DNA of 64,000 nt from Nematopogon swammerdamellus (GCA_946902875.1 OX336358.1:15741694-15805693); one strand, 5' to 3'. Counted from the first letter of the stretch, positions 20,076 to 31,400 are shown. Numbers and translations: made by a program. Notes: generated by a model not told the origin, from the letters alone.

Positions 20076-20591
20076 GACTCGTGAAAGCAACTGTAACCTG
20101 CACTTGGATATGTCGAAAACTTCGTCAGTTTTATTTCAATGCGACGAAATGACAAAAAACTTCCAAGTCACAATGTTTGTTTTGTTAGTTAGTACCTCAT
20201 ACATAAGGTGTTCGAGCCAACATAATAATTATGCTAAATTGTTTATGAAAATTCGTTGAACCACAAGAGAAATGGTAGGTACCTATAATACTTACAGGAA
20301 TGTTCTCCAACTGTCACATAATTTCATCTGTTTATATTTTAGTTTGCGTTTTGTTGTCTTGATGTCTTGAATGTTTTGAAGTTTTGATTTGAGTAATCAT
20401 TTTGGGTTTTATTAAAAATTTGGTATTATTCTTTGCAATTTTTAACCTCTTCGACATGCACGTGAATTACTATTATAGTATTTTTTTGTTTTTTGTAGGT
20501 AGGTTGCATTTCATTTTATGCAGGTAGGTTTCTTTTTACTGGTAATTGACCTTTCTTTGAGGTTAAATTGTAGAAAAAGTACAAGACATTT

Positions 20592-20770
20592 AATAAAATC
20601 CTACATACATACGTACACAACACACGCTGTATCCCGACAATTGGGCTGAGCAGATTAATCGGCGTTGTGCTGCAAGTACTTTACAAGGAAGCACGAAAAC
20701 CCACCTGCTGCGTGACTCGGTGGATGGGCCGTGCCAAGGCGAGAGGTGGCTATCCTGTCGTCCGTTGCAG
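20592..20770 (-). mobile_element. Z-family repeat, partial
   Basis: ACACGCTGTATCCCGACAAT, GAGCAGATTAATCGGCGTTG, ACCCACCTGCTGCGTGACTC and GAGAGGTGGCTATCCTGTCG align with 16390-16570 and, in reverse, with 27085-28215. Confidence 0.75.
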
Positions 20771-21169
20771 AATTACTAATCAAGGTCTATATTTACGTAT
20801 TCCAAAGAGATATTCAATATACATATTTCTAAATCAACGAAAAATGTGAGACAAATTAGTAATTTTCGTTCATTTTCGCTGGCAGAGCCTTAAGCAGCAA
20901 TATATGAGTGGAATAGTCGTGTGTGTGTAACACAATAGCCGCCGCTGCTGCTGCTGCGGGGAACAAGTCGATTCACTGCCATTTAGCTCGCCAAATGGCC
21001 CGTGCGAGCAAGCTTCAAACAGGGTGTTTTTTTTTCTTGATAGTTATTTTGTTGCCATTGCATTTTTTGAGAATTCATCGTTTCTCTCAATCGATTCCTG
21101 TCAAATCAGTAGTGCGCGAAATTAATTATATACCTGTGAGTGTGTTTCCCTATCAAACGTCGTATTTAA
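20771..21169. other. Non-coding with GCT/GCC-rich stretch
   Basis: No gene is recognised. A short GCCGCTGCTGCTGCTGC run lies at about 20939-20957. Confidence 0.4.
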
Positions 21170-21300
21170 CAAGCGGTACAGCCCAGCAACAGTCAGCAAG
21201 TCTACTGGTAAAATTGTTGCATCATTTATTGCGTTTTCGCAAGTGAGGTGAAAATGGCTCTGTCGAGCACCTCTGATCCCTTGGCACACCCATGTCAATA
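21170..21300 (+). mobile_element. J2-family LINE 3' end
   Basis: ACAGCCCAGCAACAGTCAGC, TTTATTGCGTTTTCGCAAGT and AAAATGGCTCTGTCGAGCAC parallel 13680-13800. Confidence 0.5.
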
Positions 21301-21361
21301 AACAGTCAGTCAGTCAATGTGTGTGTGTGTGTGTCCACTGCTAGATATACGCCTCTACAAT

Positions 21362-21640
21362 TTACCTCCAGGTTCCAGTCCTCCCGGCCTTCAGCGGTGC
21401 GGAACCACTGCTTTTCGCCGACGTACTTGATGTCGTCGTCCACGGCCGCCAGTTTAGGACACGGTTACTCCAACGGTCGTCGTCTCTTCGGCAAAGATGT
21501 CCAGCCCACTGCCACTTGAGCTTTGCCACCCGGTGTCCAATATGGAATACTTTGGTGCGTCGGCGGATTGCCTCGTTGCGCACCATATCACGTAGCGATA
21601 TTCCCAACATGGCTCCCCCATTGCTCGCTGGGTAACTTTC
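21362..21640 (-). pseudogene. RTE-like LINE: C-terminal RT fragment
   Basis: The minus frame holds MLGISLRDMVRNEAIRRRTK, then AKLKWQWAGHLCRRDDDRWS and NRVLNWRP. This is the stretch found after the catalytic domain in an abundant lepidopteran RTE-type element. A QRAMGEPCWE-like segment precedes it in another frame, so at least one frameshift is present. Upstream RT and endonuclease are missing. Confidence 0.8.
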
Positions 21641-21664
21641 AACCTTTGGTATTTTGTTTTATAA

Positions 21665-21925
21665 AATACTAGCTTTTGCCCGCGGCTTTGCTCGCGTGAA
21701 ATTCGTATTTGAAAAGAAGAAAGTGAGTAAGCCATACCTTTATTTCGGCGCGCGGAACAACTCGGTTTGTATGAGAGCCACATATTAGCGTAAACAGAAG
21801 TAAATTTTATTTAGCCTATCCTGTGTCCCGTATAGTAAAATATGCTTGTACTAAGTTTCATCGAATTCGCATGATCGGTTTAAGAGATATGGAGGAACAT
21901 ACATACATACATACATCCAGAAAAT
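21665..21925 (+). mobile_element. Interspersed repeat beginning ACTAGCTTTTGCCCGCGGCT
   Basis: ACTAGCTTTTGCCCGCGGCT TTGCTCGCG, then CCTATCCTGTGTCCCG, TTTCATCGAATTCGCATGAT and (CATA)n before CCAGAAAATG. The same first block is at 58060-58090. The class is not clear from the sequence. Confidence 0.65.
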
Positions 21926-22299
21926 GTTTCTAAAAATCGTCAATTTTGTTTTAGTGCCATACCTACATTGAGTCTACAATATCTCATAAAACAAAGTAAC
22001 TTACTCCATGACCTCATCCCTTAGAGATTTATTATTAGTATTGATTCATTGTACAAAAAAATTTCAAGGAAGTGTGCACAGAATATTAGCGCAACCTGTA
22101 CTCACTTGCTCGCGTGCTCGTTCAGTATTTTGAATATTGAATATGATGTGATTTATGACGACGTAACAAAATGTCACGCTCCAGCGGAGGCCTATAGCCA
22201 GCAGCAAGCACCTAAACAACTATCTACATAGCTTTTTATATACTTGGATATAAATATTTGGATAGAAAATTATTCACTTAAGTACCTTTTTTTATTTTA

Positions 22300-22440
22300 T
22301 TTGTAAGGTGTCTAACGACGCCCATGGACATTCGGTCGTACGCGGGGGTTGCGAATGCCATGCCGGCCTGACAGGTGCCTATTCACACCTCTCTTGAAGG
22401 ACCTGATACTATACTTGGGGGGAAATATGTGGGCAGGTGT
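22300..22440 (-). mobile_element. J-family LINE 3' end
   Basis: AAGGTGTCTAACGACGCCCA, TGGACATTCGGTCGTACGCG, GAATGCCATGCCGGCCTGAC and TTGAAGGACCTGATACTATA match 7740-7870 and 41900-42020. A decayed SINE-A core (TTGCCATGTCAGCGCTTCCC) follows at about 22500-22540. Confidence 0.75.
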
Positions 22441-22844
22441 GGAACCTCGCATGTTTGGCTATATCGCATCAACCGCCCATCACACCTTGTTCCTGTAGCA
22501 ACTAGTTGCCATGTCAGCGCTTCCCTTTGATCATCACGTAGGTGGGACTCAGGTAAGCCCTTGATCCCTTGTACAGAAATACCATGGACACATAGCGCAC
22601 CTTAATACATCCCATTATAGCAATCGTTTTACTTACAACTGAATAAACATTGGTAAGAATGATAAATGGTAAAAATGATAAAATGATAAAAATAAGAGCC
22701 TCCTCGTTCGTTAACGAGACGCCTCTGGAGGTTCCCCGCGGCGATATATCCGTCCCTTTCTAACACGCGCACGTTTGAGGTGTATGTTTGTCTCTGTCGT
22801 TCGTTGGCGAGCGTTATGGTGACTTAGATAGACTTTAGACACAG

Positions 22845-22925
22845 CTTTAGATCTCTCTGGCGCCTGTGAAGTGGCGCAGTGGTAAAGATACATTTTGTAA
22901 GTGTAAGGCGGCTGGTTCCATTTGT
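22845..22925 (+). mobile_element. Decayed tRNA-derived SINE head
   Basis: AGTGGCGCAGTGGTAAAGAT is A-box-like and GGCGGCTGGTTCCATTTG B-box-like, spaced as in a tRNA gene. The B box deviates from GGTTCGAATCC. It is probably an old SINE promoter. Confidence 0.4.
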
Positions 22926-22984
22926 GAGATGGGATTTTGGGAATCAGTTTGTAGCGTTCGAATAAAAGTGAAAATGAAGTACAT

Positions 22985-23095
22985 ACTCCTTGGAACTAAG
23001 TAGTAAGTACTAAGTAAGTAAGTGAGTGAGTTAGTGAGGGAGAGAGCAAGTGAGTGAATGAGAGACTGAGTGACTAAGTAAGTAAGTAACTTAGG
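22985..23095. repeat. Degenerate (AAGT)n/(GAGT)n repeat
   Basis: Imperfect tetranucleotide runs around AAGTAAGTAAGTGAGTGAGT and ACTAAGTAAGTAAGTAAC. Confidence 0.75.
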
Positions 23096-23359
23096 GCAAA
23101 TGACTTAATTTTATGCTACAAAATTATTTAATCTTCACTCAGTTCATAACTATCATCTATCAGCTCTCTACATATAAAGAAACAAAGGTGCGTGTCTGTC
23201 CGTGTGCGCTTACTAACACCACAGATTATAAGTGCGGTGGTACACGTCCGGGCGGTGAGGCAGCGCGTACAACAATGCATAAATTGAGACTCAAATCACA
23301 TCTTAACCGACACCGTGCAAGATGAGATATCCCGGAGTTAGGAATCCGGGCGGAGCAGC

Positions 23360-23600
23360 CATTGAAGGTTTTTTTTGTGTAATTCAATGTGTGTGGCTGA
23401 GTCAGAGGGGCCAAAGCACATGCTCCGGCCAGCCAATATCATCTCCGAGAAGGTAGGTGCCATATCGGAGATTTTCCTTTGGATTGCTGGCTATACTGAA
23501 CTAGAGGAGAACACAGCCGAGGCTGCTATGCGGCCAACTTCCATCCAGTACGGTGTTATCAACTCAATCGCCTAAAATTTTAGCCTACCACATAGTAATG
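23360..23600 (-). mobile_element. SINE-B
   Basis: The T-run and TGTGTGGCTGAGTCAGAGGG, CCAAAGCACATGCTCCGGCC, GAGAAGGTAGGTGCCATATC, GGCTATACTGAACTAGAGGA and CCATCCAGTACGGTG match 60786-61079 in reverse. The A-tail is on the minus strand. The frame 23375-23575 is a shadow. Confidence 0.8.
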
Positions 23601-23714
23601 GGCAAGGGAATTGTTGTCTGCCTCATAGCTTGCAGTATTGCGAGGAGAGGTTTTATTGGCTGTGGCTGTGTCTGACTGTCGTCGCTCGATTGACTGTTGG
23701 ACAATGCCACCCGT

Positions 23715-24230
23715 GCCCGTTATTTATAAAAAAAAAATATTTCATACACATAAAATTTTTAATATTTTGACTGTGAAACCAGTAAAAAAGTTAATTAAAA
23801 CTAAATTTGTATCACAGACTTCGCATAATTATAATGTTTTAGCTTCCTGATCTTGAAGTATGTAAGTATTAAAAAAATTATTTAAATCAATGAAAACTCT
23901 CTACTTACTAATAAAACTCTCATCTTAAAATATGAAAACTAAAAAGAATTTTTAACTCAAATTTGAAAATTTAAGTTTTAGTTAGGTAAGATTTGTCGAA
24001 CTTTATCTACACAATGTAACTTTTTTCGATACATTTTGACGGAAATTATTTAATATTGTTTACTTACTTGTTGGTCTAAATAAGTAACGTATTTTAACTT
24101 TACTGTAAGATATCCATACTAATAATAAATCTGAAAGGGATGGTTATGCAGTAAGTCACTGGGCTTCTCCACAGTCGCTCACTACTCCACGTCGCCTGGC
24201 AGATTAGCATCAGAGTATGCGTATTCAATG
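23715..24230. other. AT-rich sequence, nothing recognised
   Basis: I see no repeat family or gene. Confidence 0.4.
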
Positions 24231-24239
24231 ACTTAATTT

Positions 24240-24450
24240 ATTTGTTTAAAAATATTAACCACGAAGCACCTCCGTATAGCGTGGGGTTACATGCACGCCT
24301 CGGCTGAAGAGAAGCACTGGCATGACACCTAGATCCACCAGGTAATGTAATGTAATAAGCTGACATAAATATCCCAATGCCCGTGGGTGCCGTCGGATTA
24401 CACATCTGCGATAGCCTGGTGCGCGCAATATGTCGTGCTTCCAATAAAAA
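24240..24450 (+). mobile_element. SINE-C (SINE-A-like tail, different body)
   Basis: GGCTGAAGAGAAGCACTGGC ATGACACCTAGATCCACC, then AAGCTGACATAAATATCC and a terminal CTTCCAATAAAAAAAAA resemble the end of SINE-A, but the sequence between them (CCCGTGGGTGCCGTCGGATT) is not shared. It is the only copy in the window. Confidence 0.6.
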
Positions 24451-24474
24451 AAAAGGTCGTCTCTCCAGTATTGT

Positions 24475-24690
24475 ATTGTATTGTTGTATTGTTTATTGAT
24501 CATTCATATGGCAGTTAGACTGCGCTCGAACTTGTCACAATGTGTTCTATGCGATTCGATTACACCCACGAAGAAGAACCGACAAGAAACTTCGCAGGGT
24601 ATTTTTTTTTAACATATTTTTACAAGTATTTAGTGACTAGCCACATAATAACCGCCCATACCACCAGTTAAGTGTAGCCGACACGACTAA
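24475..24690 (-). mobile_element. R-family LINE 3' end
   Basis: TTGTTTATTGATCATTCATA, TACACCCACGAAGAAGAACC and GACAAGAAACTTCGCAGGGT recur at 55565-55770 and, inverted, at 51780-51965. The TTTATTG end is the LINE 3' terminus. Confidence 0.7.
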
Positions 24691-25352
24691 CTGGAATTAC
24701 TGGTCTCTCATGATATAAATTATTTTCTCAGCATTGTACAAAAGTTCTATGAAAATCCGAAAAACTCCTCAGTGTGCACCTGGGTTTAGAAACTGAGACA
24801 GCAGCCGCGCAAGTCTTGTGTGCTCTCATGTAAACTCGCCTCAAATCTGCGTTATGTTGGCTCGCGGTAACACATGCAAGCGATGCGATGCGACGGGTTG
24901 ATTGTAGAGAATTCTGTGAACATCAAATTCATCATCGGTTGGGTGTGTGATGTACTTATTGAAGGTTTACTGGAAGAAATAATTCAAAACGATAAGCTGG
25001 CCTTTGCGCATACCTATATTTCTTTATTGATTTTGATGTGTGCAATAAAGAGTTTCTATTCTATTCTATTATTTCTATAAAATGACGAAATTCCTCACGT
25101 TGTTTTTCTTCACCGCAGTGACAGATAAATTATGCAGATATGCAGAGTGATTCAGCAATTAATAAAAAAATTAAGGGACGATTATGATGACCAGTAAGCA
25201 CGCTCAAATCAAATTTTTTGTATAATTAAAAAAATCTAAAAATAAAATGTAATTTATGACCCCATACATTTTTCGAATTTACCATCACTAAAATGTATGA
25301 CGAGACGATCATGAAATTATTTTTTATATTTGAAATAAAAAATACAAAGACG

Positions 25353-25392
25353 TATGTACAAACAAGTATGACAATGTACAAACAAGTATGAC
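25353..25392. repeat. 20-bp tandem duplication
   Basis: TATGTACAAACAAGTATGAC is followed by AATGTACAAACAAGTATGAC. Confidence 0.85.
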
Positions 25393-25667
25393 CAGATTAG
25401 TGGTTAATTTGAGCTCCAGAACCACCTCTTAAAATTTTAAGTACTCCATGGGAATTGCTGAATGGCATGTCAGCTACCACGGTGCGCTCTAGATGACGTT
25501 TTTGGGAGCTTGAATAAACGTCAAAATAAAGTCTAAATAAAAATACAATTTCATACGAGCAATATTATTTTTTTACAAACTTCCATTTTATGTTCTTCTG
25601 GCAGGAATACTTTTTAAAGGTGGCCACAGTTCAAGAGGAACAGAGAGACAGAGAGACAAACTGCTGC

Positions 25668-25985
25668 CACTTTTTTTTTTATGTAAACCGGTAATGGGCA
25701 TGGAGTTGGGTAATGGGTGTATGAATCGGAGGGGCCAAACAACATGCTCCGACCAGCCAACATCACCTCCGAGAAGGTAGGCGCCATACCGCAGACTTCC
25801 CTTTGCATTGCTGGTTTACTGAACTAGAGGAGAACACAACTGAGGTTGCTATGCGGCCATCTTACATTCAGTACGGTAAATTGTAGCTAACCCAGTCAGC
25901 TACAATTTGAGCTTACTACCTAGTAAGGGGCAAAGGAAGGGGCCTACAGTTTTACACCGGTTCCGAACGGTGAAGCAGCAGGTGT
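25668..25985 (-). mobile_element. SINE-B with linker
   Basis: After the T-run: GAGGGGCCAAACAACATGCT, GAGAAGGTAGGCGCCATACC, TACTGAACTAGAGGAGAACA, CTACCTAGTAAGGGGCAAAG and CCTACAGTTTTACACCGGTT. The last block equals the linker before the core in 60786-61079. Confidence 0.8.
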
Positions 25986-26108
25986 AGACATCGCTGCCGC
26001 GCCTCTCCCCGTGTCGCTGCCACGGTGCTGCCGCGCCGCTGCTACGTCGCTGTCGCGCCTTTCGTCGCTGTCACGCCGCTGCCACGCCGCTGTCACGTCG
26101 CTGCCATG
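25985..26108. repeat. 11-bp GC-rich minisatellite, degenerate
   Basis: Units such as CGCTGTCACGC and CGCTGCCACGC repeat imperfectly. It begins at the end of the SINE-B copy. Confidence 0.7.
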
Positions 26109-26595
26109 TACTCCCTAAAGTCAAGGTGCATGTTGTTATAAGTGAACCAACAAGATGGTAGCGTCGTCCATAGCGCTGACTTATCATTTCTTTGAGCGCC
26201 TTCTAAATCAGTCTCCGCATGGGGCCTTTGTCCAGACGTCTTCTCGAATTGTCGGCTCGAAAATAAATGATCTCCGGTTAATATGAAAAGTTTATAATTT
26301 GATATTTTAAAGGATAAAGACGCCAAAGTCAGGGCTGATGGTATAATTTGATGGTGTTTATTTAGAGAACGTTTATAGGATTATTGTTTTTTTATTTGTG
26401 TTATTAATGCATATCATTTATGGGTTACAATGTGCTTGGGTATACTTAATACCTTATATTTATAAGTATATCACAGCTTCATTTTAATTAGAATTTAATA
26501 TTAACTCGTACTTATTCACGAACAAAATATCTCTCATAATTTTAATTTGATTCATAACTACCTACTTCAAACGTTTGAGCCTGTATTCTTTGACA
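26109..26595. other. Non-coding, nothing recognised
   Basis: The minus frame 26093-26326 lacks known motifs and starts inside the minisatellite. Confidence 0.35.
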
Positions 26596-26975
26596 CGATT
26601 GGCTACATCACCTATTACATCCGTGGTGTCAGCCCATGACACCTTGGTGAACTAGGTGCCATGTCAGCGCTTCCCTTCGGTCGTGCCGGCTACACTGAAC
26701 TGGACTGAAAACACGAACCATTTAAATAGCCGTTTCAACCGACCTTACATTCAGTGCGGTGGTATCAACCCGGGCGGGTTAAACCCTACCACCTAGTAAG
26801 GTAAGAAGAAAAGGAACTACAGTTTTACGTGGACGGATTCCACCACGGTCAGCCTCGAACGGTCGAGCGGTCACCTGTCCATCCACTGACCGCGTCCATG
26901 TGTGCTAATGATCCGACCAACAGTCGACCGACCGCACCACTGAGCTACCGCGGCTGTCAACTGACTGACTGACTG
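26596..26975 (-). mobile_element. SINE-A with head
   Basis: In reverse: GATTGGCTACATCACCTATT, GAACTGGACTGAAAACACG, GTGCGGTGGTATCAACCCGG, CTACCACCTAGTAAGGTAAG, then the head GGTCGAGCGGTCACCTGTCC ... CACTGAGCTACCGCGGCTGT. The head includes an extra tRNA-side stretch (GTCGACCGACCGCACC). Confidence 0.85.
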
Positions 26976-27084
26976 ACCGCGCGCGGTCTGTAGCCACATA
27001 TGCGAAAGAAGGCGGACCGCATACCTACTCTTTGCTGTGGAGAAAAACATCATATACAATAGACATACATAGCATCTAAATAAG

Positions 27085-28215
27085 AAATATTTCTCTTTGA
27101 TACCTAAAGCTAAAGGGCGACAGGCTCGCCACCTCTCACCTTGGCACGGTACTTCCACCGAGTCATGCAGCAGGTGTGTCTTCGTGCCTTACTTGCTGCT
27201 TGATCGATTGAACCTTGTTCGAATAATTTGCGAAACGTGGTGGTCGGTGTTGTGCAGGGGCGTGCATCCCATAAAGGCAGAAAAGCACTGCCTACCCTGA
27301 GTTAAAGTCCCAATTCCACCTATCCAAACAATTAAATTAAAACATATAGAACTACTCAAGTTCACGACAAAACGTATGATTTAAAATTGGCGCGCGCTCC
27401 TCCCTCTCGGCGCGGCCGCTCGCGCGGAAGCAACGCCACCGCGCGGCAAAGGCAGACAACACGACTACCTGGTGGTCACTCACACTATTACTCAAATCCT
27501 GCGTCATTATATGCTGGAATTTTGCGTGTGTATGCGTGTTTCGATGCGCGATTTAGTACGCCAGGGCAGGACTGCCTTTCACTAACACCACAACAATGTC
27601 TCGTAACGTAGGTGTAGCTGGTCTAGCATCGTTCGCGCGCGCGCGCCGCTGCCGGCGCGGCGGTGCAATTGTCTGGTAACAGTTTATTTATAAAGAAGTG
27701 TTATAATCTTTTGTTTATGTTATTACAAATAAAAAAAGTACCGCCCCTCTTCTCTACTTATTTCTATTTCATCTTTTTGTAGTCAATATACAGCACTGCA
27801 CTGCATACTCTATTGAGATTGGTTCTGTTTAAATCACTCAAAAGGCGTTTTTAAAAGTCACCCTTAGTATCTGTATTTATGACATTGTGTAGTTAATTAA
27901 AATTTATTCATTTTATGGATATCTGAGGTGCATTGAAAAAAAAATAATCTGCTGGACAGAACATCTTCATGTGGACATGAAGAAGATGTAAGAGATGAAA
28001 ACCGGGCTGAGGTAAAAATTAAAATTAATTCAACTTGTTTCTAAATTAAGTACTTATTTTGAATCTTAATTGTTGCCTGCCTACCCGGTCTTAAATGTCT
28101 GTGCACGCCACTGGTGTTGTGCTGTAATTTACCAGAGTTCTAGCAGCACAACACCGATTACTCTGCTTACCCCGATTGTCGGGATTCAGCGTGTGTGATA
28201 TGTATGTATGTATGT
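27085..28215 (+). mobile_element. Z-family repeat interrupted by a hAT element
   Basis: Left part (to 27254): AAAGGGCGACAGGCTCGCCA, CTTCCACCGAGTCATGCAGC, GCGAAACGTGGTGGTCGGTG. Right part (from 28114): GTGTTGTGCTGTAATTTACC, GCAGCACAACACCGATTACT, CGATTGTCGGGATTCAGCGT and (ATGT)n. The two halves join without a gap once one 8-bp duplication is removed. Confidence 0.85.
27255..28113. mobile_element. hAT-superfamily non-autonomous element, 859 bp
   Basis: TIRs CAGGGGCGTGCA and TGCACGCCACTG (inverted: CAGTGGCGTGCA). An identical 8-bp GTGTTGTG lies on each side (27247-27254 and 28114-28121), the hallmark hAT duplication length. Subterminal AGCACTGCCTACCCTG and TTGCCTGCCTACCCGG also mirror each other loosely. 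The inside contains a GC-rich block (27385-27440), an alternating CGCGCG stretch (27640-27660) and no transposase. The frame 27387-27611 is not credible. Confidence 0.9.
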
Positions 28216-28265
28216 ATGTGTCTATGATACCTACCATAGAATCAAAAACAAAATAAAAAAATATA

Positions 28266-28590
28266 ATAAAAACCGGCCAAGTGCGAGTCGAACTCGCGCA
28301 CCGAGGGTTCCGTATCGCCATGTCATGGTGCTTCATACTCTTTTCGCTAGATGGCGCGCATACACTTTTTAGTTTCTTGTATGGGCACCCCGTGAATTTT
28401 TGACTTTTTCTTATTTTTATTACCTATTTGTTGTTATATCGGCAATAATAACACATATTCTGTGAAAATTTCAACGGGCTACCTATTACGGTTCAAGAAA
28501 TACAGCCCTCGGACAGACAGACGGACAGACGGACAGACGGCGTAGGCTTAGTAATAGCGTCCCGTACGACGGATACGGAACCCTAAAAAC
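28266..28590 (-). mobile_element. M-family (GTCY)n element, near complete
   Basis: AAACCGGCCAAGTGCGAGTC, GCACCGAGGGTTCCGTATCG, AATAACACATATTCTGTGAA, a GACA/GACG run, GGCGTAGGCTTAGTAATAGC and GATACGGAACCCTAAAAACG. This copy gives a good view of both ends of the family. Confidence 0.85.
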
Positions 28591-28640
28591 GACAACATCG
28601 AAAGTTTGTCCGAAAATTGAAATTAACATGATTCATACTC

Positions 28641-28860
28641 GGTGGTAGGGTTTATCCCGCCCGGGTTGGTACCACCGCAGTGAATGAAACGTCGGTCGAA
28701 ACGGCTGTGTAAATAGTTTGTGTTTTCCTTCCAGTTCAGTGTAGCCGGCACGATCAAAGGGAAGCACTGACATGGTACCTAGTTTACCCGGTGTTATGGG
28801 CTGACATCACGGATGTTGAAGGTTATGTAGCCAACCGTGTCAGTTTCCATACAAAAAAAA
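28641..28860 (+). mobile_element. SINE-A, 5'-truncated
   Basis: It starts in the core at GGTGGTAGGGTTTATCCCGC and runs through GGTTGGTACCACCGCAGTG to CAGTTTCCATACAAAAAAAA. Leader and head are missing. Confidence 0.85.
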
Positions 28861-29224
28861 ATCATGCGTACATATAAACACTAATATTCATTAGCATCTG
28901 CAGTTCAGTACACCTACATACATAGTTCCATCTTAACGAGACGTGTAGGCACTATTTGTTTTGATGTCAGCTCATCACGTAATGATTGAGATATCCCATT
29001 ACCAGCCCACGGACAGACGGACGCGCGGGCTCGCGGGCTCGCGGGCGGGGGTTCCTGCCCCGGGACTTCGGTGATCAACTTTTGATGGAGTTTTGAATGG
29101 AAGTGTTTTTAAAATTACCACTTCATTCGTTCACTACTGATCGCGTTAAAGTTGGACTCAGCAGCCTGAGCCGGAATTCTGTTTCGCTTTGATATGAGAA
29201 CGCCTTGTCAGATTTGTTAGATAC
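28861..29224. other. Non-coding with GC-rich patch
   Basis: GCGGGCTCGCGGGCTCGCGG repeats occur at about 29025-29046. Nothing else is recognised. Confidence 0.4.
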
Positions 29225-29305
29225 CGTATGGGTGGGGTTAGGCCAGTACTTTAAATGAATAGCCCTACTGCATCTCTCCGTGCATGTCGTAAAAGGCGAC
29301 TAGGG
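29225..29305 (+). mobile_element. Isolated SINE-A/Z leader
   Basis: GGCCAGTACTTTAAATGAAT, AGCCCTACTGCATCTCTCCG and GCATGTCGTAAAAGGCGACT occur without a following head, core or Z body. Confidence 0.65.
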
Positions 29306-29924
29306 TAGGAAGGCAGGTAATAACATCAGGATTCATATGGCAAAACAAAATTCGAGTCGGCGGCACTGAGCAATCGAGCGCAGTGGGAGCGTTTATATGA
29401 AGAATTTTGTAGTTTTTGTTTGTTTAAAAATTTATTAGGGTTTGTTTTTTTTTCCAATAATGCTGCTTAAGTGTCTAGAAAATACCTATTCAATGACGTA
29501 AATTTTATTTCAAAATAATTATCCAGTATGGAGCTAGCTCGACATAAGAAATTAAATAGAGTCACATTCAGAAATTTTTTTCACCATGAAAAAATATTGT
29601 AAATTTAAAAAGCATGCTTCCGTGTTTAGTACATATTAACTAGTTTTAAAAACAATATTTTTTCATATTATGTAGGTACTTCATAGAAATAAAATTTTGT
29701 TTGTAGTTTTACAATTTTCGTTGTTTTGCCATATGAATATTTACTTCACATATGTTGCTACGCACACTTGTCATAAGAAATGTGTTATGTTACTAAGTAA
29801 GTCTACTATGTGTCACTCGTGTAACTCGAGAGTTAGGCTTAAATTCAGCATCCTAGCCGCGCGGGCAGGGTTAGATAGTAGAGTTGCACGAAGGCTGCAC
29901 CATAATCTTTTTTAAACCCCTACG
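29306..29924. other. AT-rich sequence, nothing recognised
   Basis: No repeat family is recognised. The frame 29697-29915 has no known motif. Confidence 0.4.
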
Positions 29925-30165
29925 AAAAAAGAGGGGTGTTATAAGTTTAACGTGCGTGTGTATGTGTCTATGGGTGTATGCGTCTGTGGCATCGTAGCTC
30001 CCAAACGGATGGACCGATTTGGATGCGTTTTTTTTTATTAGAAAGCGGGTTTAATCAATATGGTTGTTAGTTATGTTTGTAATCGAGTAATAAAGTAAAT
30101 AAGTAATCAAAAAATTAATTATCTTATAAAGTGGACTGATTTGCATGCGGTTTTTTTTTCATTCG
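29925..30165 (+). mobile_element. F-family element
   Basis: GAGGGGTGTTATAAGTTTAA, a GT-rich stretch, GGCATCGTAGCTCCCAAACG, GATGGACCGATTTGGATGCG, then GTGGACTGATTTGCATGCGG. Parallel to 2081-2312. Confidence 0.75.
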
Positions 30166-30289
30166 TATTATTGCAGTATAATCTGATAGATATGGTATCT
30201 ATATTCCATCGTGGCTTTTGTAAATTTGCGGATTAGAAAATAAAACATTCTTTACTTTAGTTTTTCCCGCCAGTGTACAGGGCAACACT

Positions 30290-30420
30290 CTAATGAATGG
30301 CCCAATAAGCGCAAGTCAAATGGCTCGCGTACAGTCCACCACTAATGAGTGGCCCCCAACGGACTGAGTAGCTCATTTTGTTACTTTTCACGCGGAAACA
30401 TAATTAAAACGTTGTACAAA
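30290..30420. other. Non-repeat island, possible regulatory sequence
   Basis: GGCCCAATAAGCGCAAGT (30299-30316) closely matches GGCCCATTAGGCGCAAGT at 41558-41575. CTAATGAATGG and ACTAATGAGTGGCCC nearby contain homeodomain-type TAATG cores. A regulatory role is inference only. Confidence 0.25.
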
Positions 30421-31400
30421 CTAATGATGCTCCTCTGAGGGTGTGTGTGTGTGTTCATGTGAAGGGGATGTGCACGTGTGTGAGTGGGTGATTGAAAATA
30501 TTAAGATGTGTTCTTAACGAAGCGGTCATGTGATTGGTCAGGGTGGCTTGAGCATAGTTAGGTATTTGTGGAATAATTCAAAAGTTTACTTATGAAAAAT
30601 TTTTATAATATGCTAGTCAAAGTGTAAGATGTTTCGTGCAGGAGCTAAAGGAATGCGAAAAGTTGGAACTTTTGAAGTAATGTTTAATAATAAAGCTTAC
30701 ATACAGATGATCAATTTTAGTTGTGTAGCTTTCATTTTATATTCATATACTATTAGGTATTCAGTTTACACGCTTAAATTGTTGTGTACAATTCAAGGTA
30801 GGTTTTTTGTTTTTTATTAGCTTTTATGATTTCGCAATTTCATCAGCGTCTTTTGGAAATTGCATCTTCTTGTCCTTTTCTTATAATGTGTTACCGACTA
30901 GGCATGTCGTTGTTTCTTGCTCTACTGCGTTGGCGCGCTTACAATTTGCTAGCATAGTAATTTAGATTATTTAACTTATTTTATATTATTTATTTATTTA
31001 TTTTATTTATTTATTATTTATTAATTTTTTAAACACACATTTTTTGTTATACATATGCTCTGCACTAGAATTATCTGTCTCGCAGAGGCTGTTATTGACA
31101 GTATAAGGCAGACATTTGTGCGCTTATCTAGACAACAATGAAGTTAAAACTATAGAAATAAAATAGAATAAAATTATAAAAGAAAAAAAATTTACAACAA
31201 TATCAAGCCCATAATTAAAATAAAAATAAATATTAAAAATAATTCTTACATGTTTCAGTCGTGCATCAATAAACCATATATCTATATTAAAGAAATAATT
31301 TAAAATATAAAAAAAAAAACAAAAAAACATACAATTCACATAAAATACAAGCTTAACCTTTTGTGTGTGTGTGAAAGAGTTTGGGTTTTTGTGGGTGTGG
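30421..31400. other. AT-rich sequence, nothing recognised
   Basis: Frames at 30629-30820 and 31124-31339 are low-complexity and lack motifs. A TTTATT-rich tract lies at about 30970-31030. Confidence 0.4.

Noticed and set aside
27387..27611. 74-codon Arg-rich plus frame inside the hAT element
   Set aside because: Composition reflects a GC-rich block. No transposase motif such as the hAT dimerisation region is seen.
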